The notes under the pieces: model-generated
Told to the model about the DNA's origin: nothing
The model's input: only the letters and a program-made list of their open reading frames with translations
Database searches by the model: none
Shown here: piece after piece, positions 44,528 through 54,730 of the stretch
Position numbering within the stretch: position 1 is the first letter of the stretch
Layout of the letters: every line of letters begins with the position of its first letter
Assembly (NCBI RefSeq): GCF_002836975.1
Contig: NZ_NIJK01000029.1
Location: 62,001-126,000, forward strand
DNA: 64,000 nt
Direction of reading: 5' to 3'
Origin: Shewanella indica
GTDB lineage: Bacteria; Pseudomonadota; Gammaproteobacteria; Enterobacterales; Shewanellaceae
Translations under genes and position numbers: made by a program

Positions 44528-45814
44528 TCAAATACTCAAACCCCAGAGCTCGAATGTCTCCCGGCACAAGGATTCACGAAAATCCGGATGCGCTATGTCG
44601 ATTAAGGCTCTGGCCCGCTCGCGGATACTGCGCCCCCTGAGATTGGCACAACCATATTCGGTGGCAATATAGTGCACATGGGCCCGGGTAGTCACCACCC
44701 CGGCACCTGGGCTCAGCACAGGCGCGATACGGGAAACCGCCCCATTGGCGGCCGTGCTCGGCAGGGCGATAACCGAGCGCCCGCCGGGAGAAAGACCGGC
44801 GCCGCGAATAAAGTCCATCTGCCCGCCTACCCCGGAATAGATTCGGGTGCCTATGGAGTCGGCGCACACCTGGCCGGAAATATCCACTTGCAGCGCCGAG
44901 TTGATGGCCATCACCTGCGGGTTGCGGCGGATAACCGAGGTGTCATTAACCTGCTCTATATCCAGAAACAGTACTTCGGGGTTGTCATCGACAAAGTCAT
45001 AGAGGGCGCGACTGCCAAGCGCAAAACCTGTGACCAATTTACCCGGATGCACCTTCTTGCGGCTGTTGTTAATCGCCCCGGAGCGATAAAGCGCCAGAAT
45101 GCCATCGGAAAACAGTTCGGTGTGGATCCCTAAGTTTCGTCTGTCTGCCAACTGCCCCAAAACGGCATCCGGAATGGCACCTATGCCCATCTGCAGGCAA
45201 TCGCCGTCTTCAACCAGAGAGGCCACATGCTTGCCGATAGCCTGGCTGATGGCATCGGCTCCGGCCATGGGGTGTTCGGGCAGAGGCGAACTCTGTTCAT
45301 ACACGGCGGCAAAGCGGTCATAGGGTACAAAGCTGTCGCCATGGGTGCGCGGCATTTGCGGGTTGATATGGGCTATGATGCGGCCTGCCACATCACAAGC
45401 GGCGCGGCTGGCTTCGACACTGATCCCCAGCGAACAGTTGCCATGGCTGTCAGGCGGTGACACCTGTACCAGCGCCGTATCTATGGGTTGCTCGCCGGAG
45501 CGAAACAGCTTGGGCACCTCGGATAAAAAGACAGGCACATAATCCGCCTCGCCACTGGCCAGCAGGGCGCGGGTCGGGGCGCCGCCAAAGAAACAGCGAT
45601 GGCGCAGATGGCCCTTAAGCTCGGGCACACTCAAGGCCTCGGCTTCCTCGGTATGCAGTTGCAGCAAGGTCAGGTTCTGCCGCGTCATGGCATGCTGTGC
45701 CAGCGCCTCCAGCAAGACTCTGGGGGTGGCTCCCATAGAGTGGGTCCAGATAAATTCATCATTCCCTATCAGGGATACCGCTTCCAGTGCACTGGAACAA
45801 ACTCTTGGCGCCAT
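44528..45814 (-). CDS. Acetyl-CoA hydrolase/CoA-transferase family protein
   Basis: 428 residues. Class I CoA-transferase fold of the acetyl-CoA hydrolase/4-hydroxybutyrate CoA-transferase type. The catalytic glutamate is in LGIHTELFSDGILALY; QVSPPDSHGNCSLGISVEASRAACD and the C-terminal THSMGATPRVLLEAL / GGRSVIALPSTAANGAVSRIAP / ATEYGCANLRGRSIRERARALI are family motifs. Could exchange CoA between acetate or short acids; exact substrates not resolvable. Single minus-strand gene, divergent from the large paralogue at 46240. Confidence 0.9.
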   Translation of the reverse strand: MAPRVCSSALEAVSLIGNDEFIWTHSMGATPRVLLEALAQHAMTRQNLTLLQLHTEEAEALSVPELKGHLRHRCFFGGAPTRALLASGEADYVPVFLSEVPKLFRSGEQPIDTALVQVSPPDSHGNCSLGISVEASRAACDVAGRIIAHINPQMPRTHGDSFVPYDRFAAVYEQSSPLPEHPMAGADAISQAIGKHVASLVEDGDCLQMGIGAIPDAVLGQLADRRNLGIHTELFSDGILALYRSGAINNSRKKVHPGKLVTGFALGSRALYDFVDDNPEVLFLDIEQVNDTSVIRRNPQVMAINSALQVDISGQVCADSIGTRIYSGVGGQMDFIRGAGLSPGGRSVIALPSTAANGAVSRIAPVLSPGAGVVTTRAHVHYIATEYGCANLRGRSIRERARALIDIAHPDFRESLCRETFELWGLSI

Positions 45815-46239
45815 ACTGCTGCTTCCTTATTTTTTATTTATACCGTTCCGTGACAGGAGTTTGATTGAGCCAATGCCGTATTTGTTTTCCCACATCCCGC
45901 CTGATTGACTTGGGCTGTCCCATCGAGACGACTTCACCCAAGCCATGACAGGCTCCGCCGGAGGGAAAACCAACTCCTGTACAAAAAGGCCTTAACCCTA
46001 GCCAGTTGCTCTGTGAAGGGCAATCCCTGACAAACAACCTACCCCCCGCAACTGTGGAAAGTGAGCGCTACGCCACAGCAAACAGGTTGCAAACTGCGAG
46101 CCTCACAAAAATGCCACCGCGGCGGATAAGGCGTTTACCCTCAAAGCCACTGTCGTTAGACTAGCCAAGCCTTGGGCCTCATGGCGAAAAACGTCACATC
46201 CCAGTGCCCGGGCAGGACCCCCAGTTTCAAGGAAGTAGT
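45815..46239. other. Divergent intergenic region with distant inverted repeat
   Basis: 425 bases between the CoA-transferase and the first large paralogue. ACAGGAGTT at 45853-45861 is repeated inverted as AACTCCTGT at 45972-45980, 110 bases apart. No coding frame of note. Confidence 0.4.
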
Positions 46240-48960
46240 ATGTCTCAGTTCGACAAGACCCTCAGCGTCAGCCTCAATCCAGAGGATCCCGCCAGCATCG
46301 CCCTGGCACTGCAGCAATACCGGCAACACCTGAACGACGGCAGCGCCTTTCGACTCGATGGCTCCTTGCTGTTCAATATCGAGTTCGTCAATCAGCAGCT
46401 GCGGCCGCTTAACCGTGACGATGCCGGTGCCAATCGCTCCTTGTTGGAACACGCCCTCGATACTGCCCGCCGGGATCACAGACTCAGCTTTTACACCGAA
46501 CCGGTACTCTTTGCCGCAGCGCTGAACTTTCCCGAGCTATTGGACGAGCTCAAGGCCACTGCCGAGGCCATGGTGGCCTTCTCCCGCCGCCGCAATGACT
46601 CCAGCGATCTCTTTATCGATGACTACAACGTCTTCGGGGTGGAAGCCCTCTACATGCTGGCCAGGCAATATCCCGAGCTGAGCCATTATCTGGCCGCCTT
46701 TCTGGTGCCTTACTGGAACTTGGAAAGCTTCTACCAACCTGTGTTACTGCTGGGCAAACTGGTGGAGGAGTTCGGCTGGCGCCGCGAACTGATCCACGCC
46801 TATCTGCACTGCGACGGCGAGCAGAATCGCCGCTGCTTTTTCCAGACCACTGAGGGTGCTTCAGTCAACCTCAGCCTACTGGAACATTTTGCCGGGCATC
46901 CGGACGATTACCCCTGGTTTAAGGCGCAGCTGCTCAAGCGTCTAAAGCAAACGCCACTGCTGGCCTATGCCAATGAACAACCGCTTGAACAAACCCAGCC
47001 GGTACTGGAGTTCTTCTACAGTCTGGGCGACTGGCCGGTAGAGGCTGACATTGACGACACTGAACTGTGGCGGGATCGGGTCAAGCAGCAATTGATCTTG
47101 GGTCGCCGGGTAGAGGATGAAGCGCTTTCCTTGCTGGCGCAGCTGAGCGAGCAGAGCCAACCTCTGGTAATAGTGGCAGAGGCCTGGCGGGAAGACGACC
47201 GCCATAGTCTATGGCAAACCGGGGAAGAGCAGGCTCTGGCAGAGGACTATGACTGGGAGCATGATGAGAACGAGCCGGACTCTGACTATGCCGCGCTATT
47301 TTATGACCTGGAAGAGCCGGAAGACTATCTCAGGATTGGCGAGCTGGAAGAGCTGGATGCCGAAGTGGGAGAGGCTATGCTGAGCGCGCTGGCCGAACTG
47401 CCCAAGAGCCTTGGCGCCTGCGCCTATGCCGCCTATCGCCTGAGCTGCCTGAACTCGCCCCACAGCTTAAGCCCGGAAGCCGACAAGGCCAACGAGGCCG
47501 CGGCGCTGCTTCGCTGGCTGGCGCAGCAGCTGCCATTACAGTTTCAGCACCATATCTTCTATGAGGGCGGGGAGTACCAAAAGAAAAGGCGTGAACATCG
47601 TCTTCTCAAGAGCTGGCTCACGGATATAGACACAGAGGGCGATGTTGCCAAGATGGCTCAAATTGCCTCTGAGATACTCTATACCAGTAAGGACGAAAAG
47701 CGTATTGCACTCTTGTGGTCCAATGGCAATAAAGGATTCCAAAACGGCTTGTTGGCGCTGTATTTCCTGCTCTGCGCCCCGGAGTTCGAAGCGCCGCAGT
47801 GGCAGGCCTTAAAAACCCTGGCACAAAGGCATTGGCAGCTATGGCTGACGCTGGATCCGCTGCAACTGATTGAAAAAATTTATTATTGCTGGGCTGACTA
47901 CGCCTTCTATCCCGCCATTGATGATGAGCATATCGAGGCCGAATTGCGGCAAAACCTGCTCAAGCTGGGTGTCAGCGAGGCGCAGCTCGATGCTCATTGC
48001 CTGCTGACAGAACAACAGGTGGCTGCCTATCGCCCGGCCGATAAACGCTTCTGGCAAGGTTATATCACCAGGCTGAGCCGGTTTGCCGAAGCCGACCCAG
48101 AGGATAACAGCATGATAGGCCGCCGCCTCTGGCAGCAACAGCAGCAGTTGTTGCAAGCGCTGCACACAAGCCGCGAGCTGCCGAGGCTGAGCTTTTTTGG
48201 CCATCTCAAGGCCAACTTCCCCGAGACTCCTCTGCCGCAGGCATTTTTCGAACTGTTTGATCTTTGCCTGCGGCAAAGCTTCAGCAAATCATTTCCCGAA
48301 CAGCAGGCGCAAAACCTCTGCCGCCAACTCAAGACTTATCTGGCATCGGGCGAAGGGCTTGAGCCCTTGACGCCCCAAGCCACGGCCGAGTTGCTGGACT
48401 GGGCGCCTTGCCGCTCGGACGACCCCGCCGATGCGGCGGAGCTTAGCGACTTTGTCTGGCTGTTGCCTGAAGCGCAGGGGCGAGCTTTGGCCCTGTTTCT
48501 CGCAGGCCTTGGAACCCAAAGCCTGTATTGGCTTCACCGGCCGAGTGTGGAGACGGCCTATGTCAACCACCTCATTGCCGAGGGTAGTCTCTCAATGGCG
48601 CAGCGCTGGGAAGATCAAAGCGTAGGACACAAGCGTCACAGCGACTATGACACTGGGTTAGCCTTTCAGAGTGCCAAGGAAAACTGGGCCCTTGGCTGGC
48701 TCGACAGCATAGGCGTAGCGCCGCAAAGCACTGTCTATTTCGCCGTAAGCCAAGGCCGCGCCCCGGCGCCCTTCCTCAAACATTTGGCCGATGAGGGCCG
48801 ACTGCCGGAGACCTCGCAGCTCTTGACCATAGACGAACGTGTACGCCTGCTGAAGTTGCTGGCGCAAGCCGGGGTTGACGCCGAGCTTTTCAGCTCCTTC
48901 CTGCAAGACGAGTCTGCCGCGGTCCGGCAACTGGCCAAAGATTTGGGGCAAGGCTCTTAA
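46240..48960 (+). CDS. Large helical protein A, unknown (tandem paralogue)
   Basis: 906 residues, no signal peptide and no membrane helix, predominantly helical with repeated leucine/alanine-rich pairs resembling HEAT/ARM-type solenoids. No domain I recognise. N-terminal 300 residues (FDKTLSVSLNPEDPASIALALQQYRQH...) are nearly identical to the next gene; the segment near 320-385 is acidic and different (EDYDWEHDENEPDSDYAALF); the C-terminal half is moderately similar. CAAGGAAGTAGT before ATG 46240 fixes the start. Single-strand pair with gene B, 176 bases apart. Confidence 0.85.
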   Translation: MSQFDKTLSVSLNPEDPASIALALQQYRQHLNDGSAFRLDGSLLFNIEFVNQQLRPLNRDDAGANRSLLEHALDTARRDHRLSFYTEPVLFAAALNFPELLDELKATAEAMVAFSRRRNDSSDLFIDDYNVFGVEALYMLARQYPELSHYLAAFLVPYWNLESFYQPVLLLGKLVEEFGWRRELIHAYLHCDGEQNRRCFFQTTEGASVNLSLLEHFAGHPDDYPWFKAQLLKRLKQTPLLAYANEQPLEQTQPVLEFFYSLGDWPVEADIDDTELWRDRVKQQLILGRRVEDEALSLLAQLSEQSQPLVIVAEAWREDDRHSLWQTGEEQALAEDYDWEHDENEPDSDYAALFYDLEEPEDYLRIGELEELDAEVGEAMLSALAELPKSLGACAYAAYRLSCLNSPHSLSPEADKANEAAALLRWLAQQLPLQFQHHIFYEGGEYQKKRREHRLLKSWLTDIDTEGDVAKMAQIASEILYTSKDEKRIALLWSNGNKGFQNGLLALYFLLCAPEFEAPQWQALKTLAQRHWQLWLTLDPLQLIEKIYYCWADYAFYPAIDDEHIEAELRQNLLKLGVSEAQLDAHCLLTEQQVAAYRPADKRFWQGYITRLSRFAEADPEDNSMIGRRLWQQQQQLLQALHTSRELPRLSFFGHLKANFPETPLPQAFFELFDLCLRQSFSKSFPEQQAQNLCRQLKTYLASGEGLEPLTPQATAELLDWAPCRSDDPADAAELSDFVWLLPEAQGRALALFLAGLGTQSLYWLHRPSVETAYVNHLIAEGSLSMAQRWEDQSVGHKRHSDYDTGLAFQSAKENWALGWLDSIGVAPQSTVYFAVSQGRAPAPFLKHLADEGRLPETSQLLTIDERVRLLKLLAQAGVDAELFSSFLQDESAAVRQLAKDLGQGS

Positions 48961-49136
48961 TAGCAGGCTCTTAAGGAAGGCATAGATAAAAAAGCAGTTG
49001 GGAACACCCCAATAAACAACTAATAACAGGATAACTGCCCGCGCCCTGGCTCACGGCGCGGTCGCCGGTTGTTTAACAGGAAGTGCCACACAGGCAGCGA
49101 CCGGCAAAAGCGTTAATTTAATATCAAGGAAGCAAT

Positions 49137-51848
49137 ATGTCCCAGTTCGACAAAACCCTCAGCATTAGCCTCAAGCCACAAGATCCCGCCAGCATCGCCC
49201 TGGCGCTGCAGCAATACCGGCAACACCTGCACGATGGCAGCGCCTTTCGTCTTGAAGGCTCCCTGCTGTTCAATATCGAGTTTGTCAACGAGCAACAGCG
49301 GCCGCTCAGCAATGACGATGCTGGCGACAACCGCAACTTGCTGGTGCATGCACTCAGCGCCGCTCGAGCACACCACACCTTTAAATATTGCACTGAAGCC
49401 GTGCTGTTTGCCGCAGCGCTGAACTTCCCCGAGCTATTGGACGAGATCAAGGCAACTGCCGAGGCCATGGTGGCCTTCTCCCGCAGTCGTAACGACTTTA
49501 GCGATCTCTTTCTCGATGACTACAACGTCTTCGGGGTAGAAGCCCTCTACATGCTGGCCAGGCAATATCCCGAACTGAGTCATTATCTGGCCGCCTTTCT
49601 GGTGCCTTACTGGGATTTGGACAGCGGCTATACCCCCGTGGAACTGCTGGGCAAACTGGTAGAGGAGTTCGGCTGGCGCCGCGAACTGATCCACGCCTAT
49701 CTGCACTGTGATGGCGAACAGAGCCGCCGCTGTTTTTTCCAAACCGCCGAGGGTGATCCAGTCAACCCCAGCCTGCTGGAACACTTTAGCGAGCATGCTG
49801 ACGATTACACCTGGTTTAAGGCGCAGCTGCTCAAACGTCTAAAGCAAACCCCGCTACTGGCCTATGCCGATGAACAAACGCTGGAACAAACCCAGCCAAT
49901 ACTGGAATTCTTCTACAGCCTGGACGACTGGCCGGTAGAAGCGGAACTTGAAGACACTGAGCTGTGGCGGGATCAGGTCAAGCAGCAATTGATCTTGGGG
50001 CTCAGGGTGGAAGATGAAGCGCTGGCGCTGCAGGATGCGCTCGGCGTTGAGCCCAAGGCACAGGTTGCCGAAGCCTGGTTGATGGACGACAGACTCGCCC
50101 CCTGGCAGCAGGATAAGACAGATACCGGCAGCGCCCAGGCAGAGCCGGAAAGTGGCAAGAGCTCCGGGCAAACTCAAGGCGACTGCCCACTACCCAGCTT
50201 GGATGAGCTGCCTTTTTTCCTGCTTAGCCATACCTGCAAGCAAAGTGACTTCGCACAGTTGGATGTAGCCATTGCCGAGCGTCTGCCGGCGGCACTGGAC
50301 AAGTTGCCGACCCACTTGGGAGGCGTCGCCTATGCCGCCTATCGGCTCGGCCGCCCCGAGTGCACAGAGGCAGAAACCCAGGCGCTGCTTGGCTGGCTGG
50401 AGCAGCATTTCCTCACTGCCTATATGCGTGTCTTCAATCGGCATGGTGGCCGCTTCAATAGCGATAATCCGCAGCATTTGATACTCAAGGCCTGGCTCAC
50501 TGAGGTCAAGGAGCAGCAGGATGCTGACACTATGGCCGCCGTTGCCGAATCGCTACTTGGCAAGGATGGGGGAAAACGCGGAAGCCAGATAAGCCAGCGT
50601 CAAGCGGCCTACTGGTTGTTTTTCCCGGACGATGGTTTCCAGCGCGGCCTGCTCAGCCTGTTTTTCCTGTTAAATAGCCAACTGCCAAAGGCTCACACCG
50701 AACTGCAGCTCCTGGCCCAGCGCCACTGGCAACTGCTTTTGAAACTGGCACCTATGGTGCTTATCAGCCGCATCAGTCAGTTTTACGCAAACTATGAAGG
50801 ATATGCCGCCATAGATGATCCGCAGACAGAGCAGAGCCTGCATCAAAAGCTGCTGGCACTGGGAGTCAGCGAGGCGCAGCTGGATGCCCATACTTTGCTG
50901 CAAGACAGGCGCATCGCGCGCTATGCGCCGGCCAATGAGCGCTTCTGGCAACGTTACCTGGAGCGATTGGCAAGCTTTGCCGAAGGCGATCCCGAAGATA
51001 ACAGCATGATAGGCCGCAGCCATTGGCTGGCTCAGCAAAAGCTGTTGGATGCCCTCGGCTATTGCGATGAAACTGCCATGCTGGGATTTATTGCCGATCT
51101 CAAGGCCTGTTTCCCGGAGCGCCCCTTGCCGCAGCAAACCTTTGAGCTATTTAACCTCAGCCTGCAACGCGGCCTGGAGCAAAAACTCAAACCGGCAGCG
51201 GCGAAGGCTGTCTATGACAAGTTACAGGCCTATTTACAAAGCGGCGAAAGCCTGGAAAACCTGACACCACAAGCCTTGAAGCTGCCGGTTCTGCAAGGCT
51301 GGGATCCCTACAGCGATTATCGCGGCAAGGTTGGCGTGGCAGACTTTGTCTGGCTGTTGCCAACCGAGATGGGAGAGCGACTGGCACTGTTTCTCAGCGG
51401 TCTTGGGAAACGAGGGCTGCACTGGTTAGGCTGTCCCAGTGTCAGGGAAGCTTATGTCAACCATTTGGTTGCCGAAGGTCATCTGAATATGGCCGAGCGT
51501 TGGCAGGATGAAGCGCTTGGGCACTCAAGCATAGGCGATGTCGATGTGAGCCTGCAACTTGAAGCCGACAAGGAATTCTGGGCGCTACTCTGGTTGGATA
51601 GGATAGGTGTGACGCCACAAGCCACTGTGTATTTTGCCATGCACGAAGGGCGGCAACCTGAGTCTTTCATTATCCACTTGGCCAGCCAGCAGCGGCTGCC
51701 GGATATGTCCGGGCTGTTGACCGCAGATGAGCGCAAACGCCTGCTGGAAATAATCGCCAAGCATAATTTCCTCACCAAAGAAAACACTGAGCCATTCAAG
51801 CAAGATGAGTCGAGCGTCGTCAGGCGCATGCTGAATAAGTTGTTTTAA
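49137..51848 (+). CDS. Large helical protein B, unknown (tandem paralogue)
   Basis: 903 residues; paralogue of the preceding gene. Shared blocks include FDKTLSISLKPQDPASIALA, LLFNIEFVNEQQRPLS, DDYNVFGVEALYMLARQYPELSHYLAAFLVPYW, LIHAYLHCDGEQSRRCFFQT, LLKRLKQTPLLAYADEQ, and near the end FVWLLPTEMGERLALFLSGLGKRGLHWLGCPSVREAYVNHLV. The spacer at about 310-360 is replaced by a serine/glutamate linker (TGSAQAEPESGKSSGQTQ). CAAGGAAGCAAT precedes the ATG. Followed by a terminator. No catalytic motif seen. Confidence 0.85.
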   Translation: MSQFDKTLSISLKPQDPASIALALQQYRQHLHDGSAFRLEGSLLFNIEFVNEQQRPLSNDDAGDNRNLLVHALSAARAHHTFKYCTEAVLFAAALNFPELLDEIKATAEAMVAFSRSRNDFSDLFLDDYNVFGVEALYMLARQYPELSHYLAAFLVPYWDLDSGYTPVELLGKLVEEFGWRRELIHAYLHCDGEQSRRCFFQTAEGDPVNPSLLEHFSEHADDYTWFKAQLLKRLKQTPLLAYADEQTLEQTQPILEFFYSLDDWPVEAELEDTELWRDQVKQQLILGLRVEDEALALQDALGVEPKAQVAEAWLMDDRLAPWQQDKTDTGSAQAEPESGKSSGQTQGDCPLPSLDELPFFLLSHTCKQSDFAQLDVAIAERLPAALDKLPTHLGGVAYAAYRLGRPECTEAETQALLGWLEQHFLTAYMRVFNRHGGRFNSDNPQHLILKAWLTEVKEQQDADTMAAVAESLLGKDGGKRGSQISQRQAAYWLFFPDDGFQRGLLSLFFLLNSQLPKAHTELQLLAQRHWQLLLKLAPMVLISRISQFYANYEGYAAIDDPQTEQSLHQKLLALGVSEAQLDAHTLLQDRRIARYAPANERFWQRYLERLASFAEGDPEDNSMIGRSHWLAQQKLLDALGYCDETAMLGFIADLKACFPERPLPQQTFELFNLSLQRGLEQKLKPAAAKAVYDKLQAYLQSGESLENLTPQALKLPVLQGWDPYSDYRGKVGVADFVWLLPTEMGERLALFLSGLGKRGLHWLGCPSVREAYVNHLVAEGHLNMAERWQDEALGHSSIGDVDVSLQLEADKEFWALLWLDRIGVTPQATVYFAMHEGRQPESFIIHLASQQRLPDMSGLLTADERKRLLEIIAKHNFLTKENTEPFKQDESSVVRRMLNKLF

Positions 51849-51853
51849 GACTA

Positions 51854-51890
51854 AAAAGGCGTTGCCGGTCAACGCAGTAACGCCTTTTTG
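51854..51890. terminator. Bidirectional terminator after protein B
   Basis: AAAAAGGCGTT(G) and (T)AACGCCTTTTT flank a loop of about 13 bases. Serves both the plus-strand gene ending at 51848 and the convergent gene ending at 51899. Confidence 0.88.
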
Positions 51891-51898
51891 AGACAGTT

Positions 51899-52300
51899 TC
51901 AGCTACCTTTGAGTGAGCGCAGCAACAAACCTATGCCACCTGTCAGCAATACCAGGATCACCAAGAGTTCAAAACTGCTCATGCTGCGCAGGTTAAAGTG
52001 AATGGTAGAGATCACCCCAAAGATCATCGCTGTGATTGAGCCAATCGCCAATAACCAGCCAAGAATATTCTTGCCGTTATAGAAAATCATCCCAACCCCC
52101 AGAATAAAGGGCACCAAGATCATACCGCCGGTGATCCCCCACTGGCTGCCAAATGCGGGGACACCATACAAGCGGGTGCCCAGACCAAAGTTGCTGGATA
52201 CCCGAATGGCGTTGAGCAGCATATAACCGCCACCACACATCATGATAAGGCCAATAAAAAACTGACCAATGCCGCCGGAACTCCCTCCCGCTCCATTCAT
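51899..52300 (-). CDS. Glycine-rich four-helix membrane protein, unknown
   Basis: 133 residues from ATG 52300 (MNGAGGSSGGIGQ); a longer frame to 52336 adds 12 residues without support. Helices at about 11-30, 53-72, 80-101 and 111-128, with a short soluble loop LGTRLYGVPAFGSQWG. Lies downstream of the BCCT transporter on the same strand, 81 bases away. Family not recognised. Confidence 0.7.
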   Translation of the reverse strand: MNGAGGSSGGIGQFFIGLIMMCGGGYMLLNAIRVSSNFGLGTRLYGVPAFGSQWGITGGMILVPFILGVGMIFYNGKNILGWLLAIGSITAMIFGVISTIHFNLRSMSSFELLVILVLLTGGIGLLLRSLKGS

Positions 52301-52381
52301 GTATAACGTCCTATATTCAATCGATTGATGCGACAAAAATTTTAGCCGTTTTAGGCCCGGGCGGCAAACCGGGCCATAACG

Positions 52382-54337
52382 TTACGAGTCGCGGCCATTG
52401 AGGCGTTCAATAATCTGCGCCTTGGCTTCTTCCTGCGCCTGCAATGCTTCCTCTTCCTGTTTCTGCCGCATCAGCTCATTGAAGGTAATGCGGGCAGACT
52501 GGGCTTGCTCCGAGGCTTGCAGTTTACGCTCCTTTGCCGTCATGGCTTCATCTGTGAGGCGCTGCAGCTCGGCAAGTGACTCATCGGGCGCATCCCCTAA
52601 TTCCAGGTGCGATTCACTGCGGCTCAAGGCTTCACGACGCAGCTGTTTTTTCAGCTCCCAGATAGCGTCCAGGGCTTCACGCTCGGCATCGGCGGCCTCA
52701 ATGGCGCTGTCTCGCAATTGTTCAAACTTGGCCAGCGCCTGGCCTTCGCGGCTCCAGGGGTCAACCTCTGGCAGATCCGAAATATTAATCACGGGATCCT
52801 CGTAACCATCCTGATGACTCAAGTCCAACATGGCCGCCTTGACCCCGGACATCATCAGCATCACGGCGATCACCAAGAGCGGCAGACCACCGACGATAGC
52901 CGCCGTCTGCAAGGTGGCGAGCCCACCCATAAACATCAGTACCGAAGGCATAAAAGACAGAGTAAAGGCCCAAAATAGGCGGTTCCAGCGCAGTGGCTCC
53001 TCGGTGACATTGTTTTGCACCACGGACGCCAGAATATAAGAGATGGAATCAAAGGTGGTGGCGGTAAAGATGATACACAAGAGCGTAAAGACGGCGATGA
53101 CCAGATAGCTGAACGGCAACTGCTCCAATATCGCAAAAATTGCCCTGGTCGCCCCGTGTTCATTGAGGATACCCACCACATCCAGCTCCCCCGACAACTG
53201 CAACGACAGGCCGAAATTACCCAAGATCATAAAGTACATGGCACAGCCCAGAGAGCCGAAGAAAATTGAACCGGCCACCATCTGTTTGATGGTTCGGCCG
53301 CGGGAGATCCGCGCCACAAACAAGCCCATGCTGGGGGCAAACACCAACCACCAGGCCCAATAGAAGATGGTCCAGTCCTGAGGAAAATGGGTATTCTCAA
53401 AAGTCCCCAAACCACCGAAAGGCTCGGCCCAGGTGGCCATCATAAAGAAGTTGTTCAACATACGTCCCAGAGAGTCCAGGCCGGTTTCCAACATGAAAAT
53501 AGTAGGGCCGGCAAACAGAATAAATGCCAGCAGCGCCAGCGCGCCCCAGAAGTTGATATTACTCAGCACCTTAATGCCTTCATCCATCCCCTTATAGGAG
53601 GAATAGGCAAACAGTGCAGTACACAGAAGCAAAACCCCAATCTGGCTACCCGTGGTCGATGGCAGCTCAAACAAGTAACTCAGGCCTTCGTTGATCAGCG
53701 GCGCCGCCAACCCCAGAGTGGTAGCCGCCCCACCGAGCAAGCCGAAAATAAACAATATATCGATAAACTTGCCGAGCTTGCCGTGACTGCGGCCTTCCCC
53801 TATGACGGGCATCAAGGCCGCCGATACCTTGAGCACAGGCTGTCTGCGAACATAAAAGAAGTAAGCAATGGGGATGGCAGGGATCAAATAGATGCTCCAG
53901 GCGATAGGCCCCCAGTGGAAGAGGCCATAAGTGGCGGCCCAGCGCACCGCTTCTTCACTGCCGGCTTGAAGTTGAAATGGTGGATGCTGATAGTAATAGG
54001 CCCATTCAATTGTGCCCCAATAGAGGATACTGGCGCCTATACCGCCGCAAAACAGCATCGCTGCCCAGGAAGCTGTGGCAAATTCCGGCTTTTCATCGGC
54101 ATCGCCAAGCTTAATCTGGCCGATGTCAGAGAAGATGATGTAAATCATAAAGAAGAAGGCGGCTAGCCCAAGCGACAGGTAAGCAAAACCCAACTTATCC
54201 GTCATAAACGCCTTGGCAACAGCTATCCATTCTGCCCCTTCAACCGGAAACAGCGCCAGCGGGATCACCACCGCAAGCAGCAGGCCCAGAGCACCAAAGA
54301 AAGTGGCTTTATCTATGAGTTCGAAGTGTTTTTTCAT
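52382..54337 (-). CDS. BCCT family transporter (betaine/choline/carnitine)
   Basis: 651 residues. Twelve helices; family motifs GIGASILYWGTIEWAYYYQHPPF, SYLFELPSTTG, DWTIFYWAWWLVFAPSMGLFVARISRGRTIKQMV and TFDSISYILASV identify BCCT, compatible with betaine or choline import for osmoprotection. The C-terminal 110 residues form a charged coiled coil (EAADAEREALDAIWELKKQLRR, AKERKLQASEQAQSARITFNELMRQKQEEEALQ), longer than typical but such cytoplasmic tails regulate activity in BetP. Start at ATG 54337 after AGAAGAGC. Osmotic theme shared with putP/proBA. Confidence 0.93.
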   Translation of the reverse strand: MKKHFELIDKATFFGALGLLLAVVIPLALFPVEGAEWIAVAKAFMTDKLGFAYLSLGLAAFFFMIYIIFSDIGQIKLGDADEKPEFATASWAAMLFCGGIGASILYWGTIEWAYYYQHPPFQLQAGSEEAVRWAATYGLFHWGPIAWSIYLIPAIPIAYFFYVRRQPVLKVSAALMPVIGEGRSHGKLGKFIDILFIFGLLGGAATTLGLAAPLINEGLSYLFELPSTTGSQIGVLLLCTALFAYSSYKGMDEGIKVLSNINFWGALALLAFILFAGPTIFMLETGLDSLGRMLNNFFMMATWAEPFGGLGTFENTHFPQDWTIFYWAWWLVFAPSMGLFVARISRGRTIKQMVAGSIFFGSLGCAMYFMILGNFGLSLQLSGELDVVGILNEHGATRAIFAILEQLPFSYLVIAVFTLLCIIFTATTFDSISYILASVVQNNVTEEPLRWNRLFWAFTLSFMPSVLMFMGGLATLQTAAIVGGLPLLVIAVMLMMSGVKAAMLDLSHQDGYEDPVINISDLPEVDPWSREGQALAKFEQLRDSAIEAADAEREALDAIWELKKQLRREALSRSESHLELGDAPDESLAELQRLTDEAMTAKERKLQASEQAQSARITFNELMRQKQEEEALQAQEEAKAQIIERLNGRDS

Positions 54338-54730
54338 GCTTTTGCTCTTCTGTTTGTCTCCGTTCGGGAGCTGGGGCCACAGGCAGAGGCCCATGCCGGA
54401 TAAAATAGGCACAAGTCGCCATCCAGTCGATTATCTTTATCCGGAAAACGTACAAAAAGTGACGTAAATCAATAGGATTGTTACGTGATGAGATATTTGT
54501 GTCCAGCTTGTATGAATTGCTGACTATTTCAGTAAATACGATAAAACGCTTAAGACCATAAGGATTTATGAGCTTGATTGCAAGTTTGCCCGGTCAGGGA
54601 GGGACCATTCACAAAAGCAAGGAGAGTGATAAGGCCAAGAGAATCAAAAGAACAAAGGAGCCCACAGTCACAGGGGCCCCATACAGACAAAATACCAACA
54701 AACGGCAGAATCCGGCAGTCTGCCGCTTCG
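54338..54730. other. Promoter region of the BCCT gene
   Basis: 393 bases between the BCCT start and the end of the polytopic membrane protein gene, both on the minus strand. Plus-strand frames here (54568-54837) look like chance frames. No repeat seen. Confidence 0.35.
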
